A DNA stretch of 64,000 bases from Oegoconia quadripuncta. Taxonomy: Eukaryota; Arthropoda; Insecta; Lepidoptera; Autostichidae. The notes under the pieces are model-generated. The model made no database searches, had not been told where the DNA came from, and worked only from the letters and a program-made list of their open reading frames with translations. The stretch is from the NCBI GenBank assembly GCA_949316235.1, contig OX438751.1, positions 8,208,413-8,272,412 on the forward strand, read 5' to 3'. A program made the position numbers and the translations under genes. Each line of letters begins with the position of its first letter. Positions within the stretch are counted from its first letter, which is position 1. Shown piece by piece: positions 59,060 to 64,000 of this stretch.

Positions 59060-59560
59060 ACTCTGCCTGAAAAATTACCGGTTGCGGATTCGAATCCCGC
59101 TTGGGGGTTAATGTTAGCGTGATGAATTTTTTCCCATTTATTTATTTTCGAGTTATGATTTATAGAAAATAGAAAGGGGAAAAAAAATATTCCTGAAATA
59201 TAAGACGGGACAACTTCCACAAAACCAATTAATTGTCTGTGGAGAACCAGTCCCAGAAGATGTTACCAATCGTATTACTAACCAAAAATAGATACACAGC
59301 GTTTAAAATATAAAAAAAAGTATTTTTGCGACATATTGCACATTATTTAAATTAGTATCTAGGTAGGTATTTCTTCAGAGCTATTTGTATAAAGCTATTT
59401 TTATTGCTTTCAGATCTCAAATCAGTAGGATTTTCATTGTAAAGTAATGGTATTCCGAAACAGTTATGTATGTTTATACTCTACCACCCATAGTACAAGC
59501 TTTGCTTATTTTGGGACTAGATATGTAGGTAAGTGTCCAAAATAGTTACGGAATATTAAG
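59060..59560 (+). mobile_element. SINE-A pieces separated by about 340 bp
   Basis: Head part with GGTTGCGGATTCGAATCCCG (59060-59125) and tail part CCATAGTACAAGCTTTGCTT (59465-59560), in the expected order and strand. The middle is not SINE-A and may be an inserted element, though no clear ends were found. Confidence 0.55.
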
Positions 59561-59929
59561 TTTGAACATAGTAATTCAAACTAGTAAAAAGAAAACCTTA
59601 GAATTCTAATAATCCATAGCAATCCGTTGTGTTAGCTAGTGATTGTAGCTGCATTGCACGTCATATAATGCTTATCTACAAACTTAATAGCTCCATGGAC
59701 ATCCACTAGTTGCAGTGAACAAATTTCTGATATAGCATCCATAAGATATATAGTAGCTGCAGTAATTATTCCGAATGTAAACAGTAATTTCAATTGTAAA
59801 TAACCGCCATCCAAGCACGTACACTGACAATTTGTCGCCGTTCGCTGTAATTTTAAACGTCATATTAATTCTATAGAACAAACCAAACAGTCCAGTTGGA
59901 TATTAGAGTGGCATTATAAAACGAATCAG

Positions 59930-60030
59930 TGGTAATAATGCAGGGGATCTAATTAAATTGCCGCCGATAATAATGGCTCTCGGTCCCCCTAGCAGACCCC
60001 TCGACATTCATTATTCCCGCCTGCAACAGT
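59930..60030. promoter_or_regulatory. Short GC-richer block with TAATTAAATT word
   Basis: GGGGATCTAATTAAATTGCC, GCCGATAATAATGGC and CATTCATTATTCCCGC. Low-repeat. Confidence 0.2.
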
Positions 60031-60379
60031 TCCATGGGATATTGTACCTGGTTCAATATGTAAAGACAAAAATATAAATTTATTAAAGATTCTTACACAA
60101 AATTAATTCACGTTAGGTAGAAGCACTACCTAATTATTTCACGTTATCGTAGCACTATAGTATGAGAGAGGAAGCAATACCTTAAGATATTGTTTTATTT
60201 TCGTCGTGTGTGAACAACCTTATTGTATCTACCAGATCACCTTAATCACTCCTAATTAGAAAACTAGTTATGTTCTACGGCGAAACATTTGCATTTTCTA
60301 CTCTCTGTTCCGTCAGTGTGTGTGAATTTGCTTTTTAACGATTTCTATAACCGCGACTACGGCATATGGTGTATATATA

Positions 60380-60726
60380 CAGGGTGTCCCTGGAAGTATG
60401 GATCAAATCGAACAGGGGCATGGGGAAGGTCATTCCCAAACTTAAGCTGAAAAAAAAAATTAAAAAAAAAATAAAAAAAAATAAAAAAAATAAGAAAAAA
60501 AAATTAATTAATTATTTTTAATTAAAAAATTAAGCTGATAGCTTTGCTAGTTTTCTTTAAAAAAAATTTTTTGTATAAGCACTATTCGATAATATGAAAA
60601 TGTAAAAAATTGATCATAACTTTTGAACCGTCAAAAATGGCACCGACATTCATAGGGTTAAAAAGTTTGGGAATGACCTTCCCCATGCCCCTGTTCGATT
60701 TGATCCATACTTCCAGGGACACCCTG
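60380..60726. mobile_element. 347-bp MITE with perfect 64-bp inverted repeats
   Basis: The arm at 60380-60443 (CAGGGTGTCCCTGGAAGTAT...) is matched base for base by the reverse complement of 60663-60726. TA flanks each end within TATATA. The centre is AT-rich, with many A runs and no coding potential. This fits a Tc1/mariner-type MITE. Perfect arms suggest a recent insertion or gene conversion between arms. Confidence 0.85.
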
Positions 60727-60740
60727 TATATATTAGGTCC

Positions 60741-61153
60741 TTACCTATGAAATTGGCGTTTTGTATGAAGAATTTCATTCATACTGTTTTCTCCATACAA
60801 ACATTTTTGTTTTTTTTTGGGAACGGCAAATCCAAATTTTTATAGCTAAACTTTGTGTGTATTATCGGATAACATTAAGTTAAGTATAGACAGCGTTAAT
60901 TTTTAAAAGTAACCGCTTTATAAAAGTTTCAGCGAATCTAAGAAATGATTATGGGAAGCACATGAAAAGAGCTCTGTTCAAAATTTTTTTATTGTGTGAT
61001 TTAGCCCAGAAATTTAAAAATATTTCATGTGAAACCTTGAAATAATATTCCATTTTCTAAATAAAAAAAATAAATTTAGATATAACATTGAAAATCGCAG
61101 GAATTGGTACATATGATTAACGAAGAAAAAAAAAACTCCAATTTCATAGGTAA
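60741..61153. mobile_element. Probable second TIR element next to the MITE
   Basis: TTACCTATGAAATTGG at 60741-60756 is perfectly inverted at 61138-61153. The match weakens inside and is lost outside (left flank TTAGGTCC has no partner on the right). The 380-bp centre has no coding signal. It could be a decayed mariner-type MITE whose right tip was lost. Confidence 0.5.
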
Positions 61154-61299
61154 AGATATATACATATATATACGCACTTTTCTACTCAATAATAAAATAA
61201 CAATCAATCAAAACTAAATCACTTTGCTCAAGGCCGCAGATTGAACGATCTCACGAGCTATTGATACAGTATCACAGGAAAAACAATGATTGGATAGAC

Positions 61300-61515
61300 A
61301 GGAAAACGAGATTCGATTTCCCTAATGTCGTCTCCCTCGCATCGGCTGTTCACGTCTCGTCTACTGCTGTCGGATTGCAATTCACGGCGATTCAGACCCA
61401 CACCTTTATATTGTTATACCTCCATTTCATTGCTCGCGAGGGACTACATCTGCTCTCCCCCCGCGACCCGCGCCCTGCCCGCGCCCCGCGCCCTTCTCCC
61501 CACGTCCATTAGTGT
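61300..61515. promoter_or_regulatory. C-rich block
   Basis: CTCTCCCCCCGCGACCCGCG and CGCGCCCTTCTCCCCACGTC. Two overlapping frames on the plus strand, neither with a known domain. Confidence 0.2.
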
Positions 61516-62559
61516 TTTGTGAATGATTTAAAAGCTCTTTCGGATAACTACTCTGTAAGTGAGTAATTTAAGACTTACTCTTCCCGTTTTATCAGTGCTC
61601 CCTAAATTTGAGTGCGCATTAAAACATTATGCGATGGATAATGCCGGCTCCGAGGCAGCTGTTTGCGAAATAACTCACTTAGATCGAAGTATTAATGGAT
61701 TACAATGTTATATATATCTAATTCATTTATTAAACAGACATCTATCTCAACATATTTTAAATATAGGAGTAGCTATTCCCAAGAGTCCAAAAATAACGTA
61801 AATTGCATTTCGATAATTAAAACATTTGTTTGATTGTAAACGCTTTATTGTACAAAAAGGCAATACATTAATTTTGCATTGATACAGAATTTGAGTACAA
61901 CGGCGGACTTATCCCATACAGGAATTTCTTCCAGGCAACCATAGGGTTAGTTAGAAAACAGTAGATTGGGCGTATACAAATTACAGCAAATTCAAACTAA
62001 AGCAAATACCCACACACTAATAAATATATATATTTATTAATTTGTTGTATGTTTGCAGTCAAATACATACATTCAAGTTTTAGGCACAATAATAATAGTA
62101 GATATATACAATTATGGCATCGTAACAGGATTGTTGTTAAAGTATGTCGTAAAGTAATCGCAATAGGGTCGTAGCTCAGTGTATGGGAGTGCAAAACACT
62201 GATTTTCAGCTATACACAAGGAGAACATGAGTGAGTGGGTTACAGGTAATATTGTTTTTCGTAATATAACTTCATGTAGACTCTTCGTCAACAATCGAAA
62301 AAAAAATTTTTTTCGCTTCACAACATAAATTTTTGGTGGCCTGGAATTTTCGCCCTCATACAGCAAATCTTCATTTTAACCTGTGGTAACACGTAAGTGT
62401 TACCTTTTAAGTCACAAAAAACGTTACAAGTATACTTAAGACGTTTTTCTATTATTTATATGTTATACATATGAATATTGCATAAATATAGACAGATCTA
62501 ACACGAAATGAGCCACACACAATCCAGCACGAAACCGCTACGAGCGCTATCGGCCATAA
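61516..62559. other. Mostly unassigned
   Basis: CGCTTTATTGTACAAAAAGG near 61840 resembles a reversed LINE poly(A)-signal end. The rest is AT-rich. Confidence 0.4.
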
Positions 62560-62870
62560 CACAGTGAAAGCGGAAGAAAATCCGTCATCTCCCGGTCGTA
62601 AACAATGCGCGCCGGTGTGTAGGTACTCTCACTTGGACCCCCGAAACGGCCTTGCGTAGTCCGCGTGGCCGCAGTACAGCGAGCTCAACGTACACTGGTA
62701 GCGTTACACGTTGTTTTCGACTGTACATGGAAATGAGAGTTATGGTAATACATGCCGGGATGGGGCGGTAATGATAAGATAACGCTTTGTGGCAGCCGGA
62801 GATACGGCTCGTGGACCGGGCCGTGGTCGGGCCGCCCCGCGCCGCACACCGCGCCGATCATTTTTTATTT
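62560..62870. promoter_or_regulatory. GC-rich island
   Basis: CCGCGTGGCCGCAGTACAGC, GGGGCGGTAATGATAAGATA (GATA-like) and GGGCCGCCCCGCGCCGCACA. Confidence 0.3.
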
Positions 62871-63090
62871 GTGAAAAATTACAAAACAAAAACAAGATTT
62901 CACACTTAGTGTTGTACTTGTACGATGTAGGATGCAACGAAATGCGTTTGGGGTGAATGATCGAAGGTAATTTGTGTAAGATGTTTTTACTGTCTTTGGA
63001 TGTTTTATTACTTTTACCTTTAGGAAGTAAATCACAGTTATTTTAAATGTACAGTCGCCATCACGAGGGTCATGTTATGAACTGTGAACC

Positions 63091-63492
63091 GACCCCATAT
63101 GTATACCGCATGAGTTTTTTTAGCGTAAGGAAAAAATAGGGCATGTTAAGTAAGTGAAATAGAAGTTATTGGTAATTTAATTTTTTTTTTGCGAAACGCA
63201 CGCATAGGTCGTAGATTGATGTGCGATTGGCGGGATTCGTAGGGTTTCTATCATACAAAATTTAACTCATATTTTCACCAAATTTTCTTTATTTATTTAA
63301 TTTAATGATGTAATTATGTGGAATAGGCTACAAACGCGACCTTCAAATGGCACAATATTAATGATTTATTCCATAATGGTTTTGAAAAAAAAAAACTACC
63401 TATGCCAATATCTTCTATTTCATTTACCTAATATGCTCTATGTTTTTTTCCTTACGGAAAAAACTCAACCGGTATAATTACACAGAGGGGTC
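63091..63492. mobile_element. Diverged foldback / MITE-like element
   Basis: Left arm from 63091 (GACCCC) through AGTAAGTGAAATAGAAG pairs with the reverse complement of about 63412-63492 (ending GGGGTC). By eye about four fifths of 75-80 positions pair, including GCGTAAGGAAAAAA against TTTTTTTCCTTACG. The centre has no coding signal. The divergence suggests an old insertion. Confidence 0.55.
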
Positions 63493-64000
63493 AGCTTTTT
63501 AAGCGAATCTTCCGTTTCTTTGTTTATGAACTCTACTTCAACAACAAAATATGTTTCAAAAGTACTTCTCGATTCGATGTCTGTCTATCCCACCTGTGTT
63601 GATTTGGATATTGGCACAGTTATAGAATTTGGCGGGCGGCTGGTCATAGTTCAAAGAATTATTAAATATATTTATTATTATTGTGAACGTGGGTGTGAAC
63701 TTGAAAAAGGATGTAACACGTTCGATGTTATATGAAAAGGTTCTATTTACACGTTTTCTGGAAGAACAAAACGATGTCCGAAGCAACACACTTTTAGAGA
63801 AATATGTAATTTTTTTTTATAACTTAGTTTTGTGGTCTAACAAAGGAATATTATGAAATGTAACAATTTACAGACATTATCACTTGGTCTCGATTTAGTG
63901 CCTGAATATCATGAAAGTTTTGTATTAAAAGGGAAGGTACGAAACCCTCGGCGCGGGATAGATTCAAACTTGTCCGGTTTTTTGAATCTATGGTGTATAT
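63493..64000. other. Nothing recognised
   Basis: AT-rich; overlapping frames on both strands at 63520-63789 without a domain. Confidence 0.5.

Noticed and set aside
1..64000. CRISPR arrays, bacterial operons, riboswitches, or a virus-derived gene
   Set aside because: No regularly spaced repeats, no ribosome-binding-site-led gene clusters and no viral protein domains were seen; the content is that of an insect nuclear genome.

Overview
The window looks like nuclear DNA of a moth or butterfly (Lepidoptera). The evidence is its AT-rich, intron-like composition, the frequent short TAGGTACCTAC-type words, and many copies of tRNA-headed SINEs and truncated non-LTR retrotransposons of kinds I associate with lepidopteran genomes. 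No bacterial-style gene organisation is present. Most short open reading frames are chance frames or lie inside repeats. Species and chromosome cannot be told from the sequence.

I can support only one protein-coding exon, at about 25.69-25.99 kb on the minus strand. It carries a start codon, a 41-residue low-complexity leader and one complete LIM zinc-binding domain most like the first LIM domain of LMO4-type LIM-only proteins. It has a plausible acceptor upstream (inside the 5' UTR) and a donor just after the LIM domain. I did not find the second LIM domain in the 25.6 kb downstream on the minus strand. The simplest reading is that positions 1 to about 25,690 lie in a very long intron, that positions above 26,058 are the upstream intron, and that part of 28-64 kb may be upstream intergenic DNA.

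The remainder is a repeat mosaic with islands of GC-rich, low-repeat sequence containing TAATTA/ATTA-type words. Recurrent families, named here for convenience, are: SINE-A (tRNA head, tail resembling CAAGCTTTGCTTAGTTTGGG); SINE-B (tRNA-like head, tail with the word ACTTAACATCAGGTGTGATT); SINE-C (tRNA-like head, long body); D; E (a unit with GTGGGTGTCGTAAAAGGCGA); F (starts ACTAGCTTCCCGCCCGCGGG); G (LINE 3' ends); H; I; J; and degraded RTE-like reverse-transcriptase tails. DNA elements include a mariner-like element with 268-bp inverted repeats (43.26-44.06 kb), a 347-bp MITE with 64-bp perfect inverted repeats (60.4 kb), a 318-bp MITE (48.8 kb), a short MITE (54.7 kb) and a diverged foldback element (63.1-63.5 kb).

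Four perfect or near-perfect short-loop hairpins (19.4, 29.7, 51.4 and 56.9 kb) stand out. One lies inside a SINE and shows how it arose, by local inversion-duplication. I see no new gene system. The most useful leads are the LMO4-like locus with its GC-rich islands, the hairpins, and a TSD-flanked LINE-derived element at 26.87-27.50 kb.
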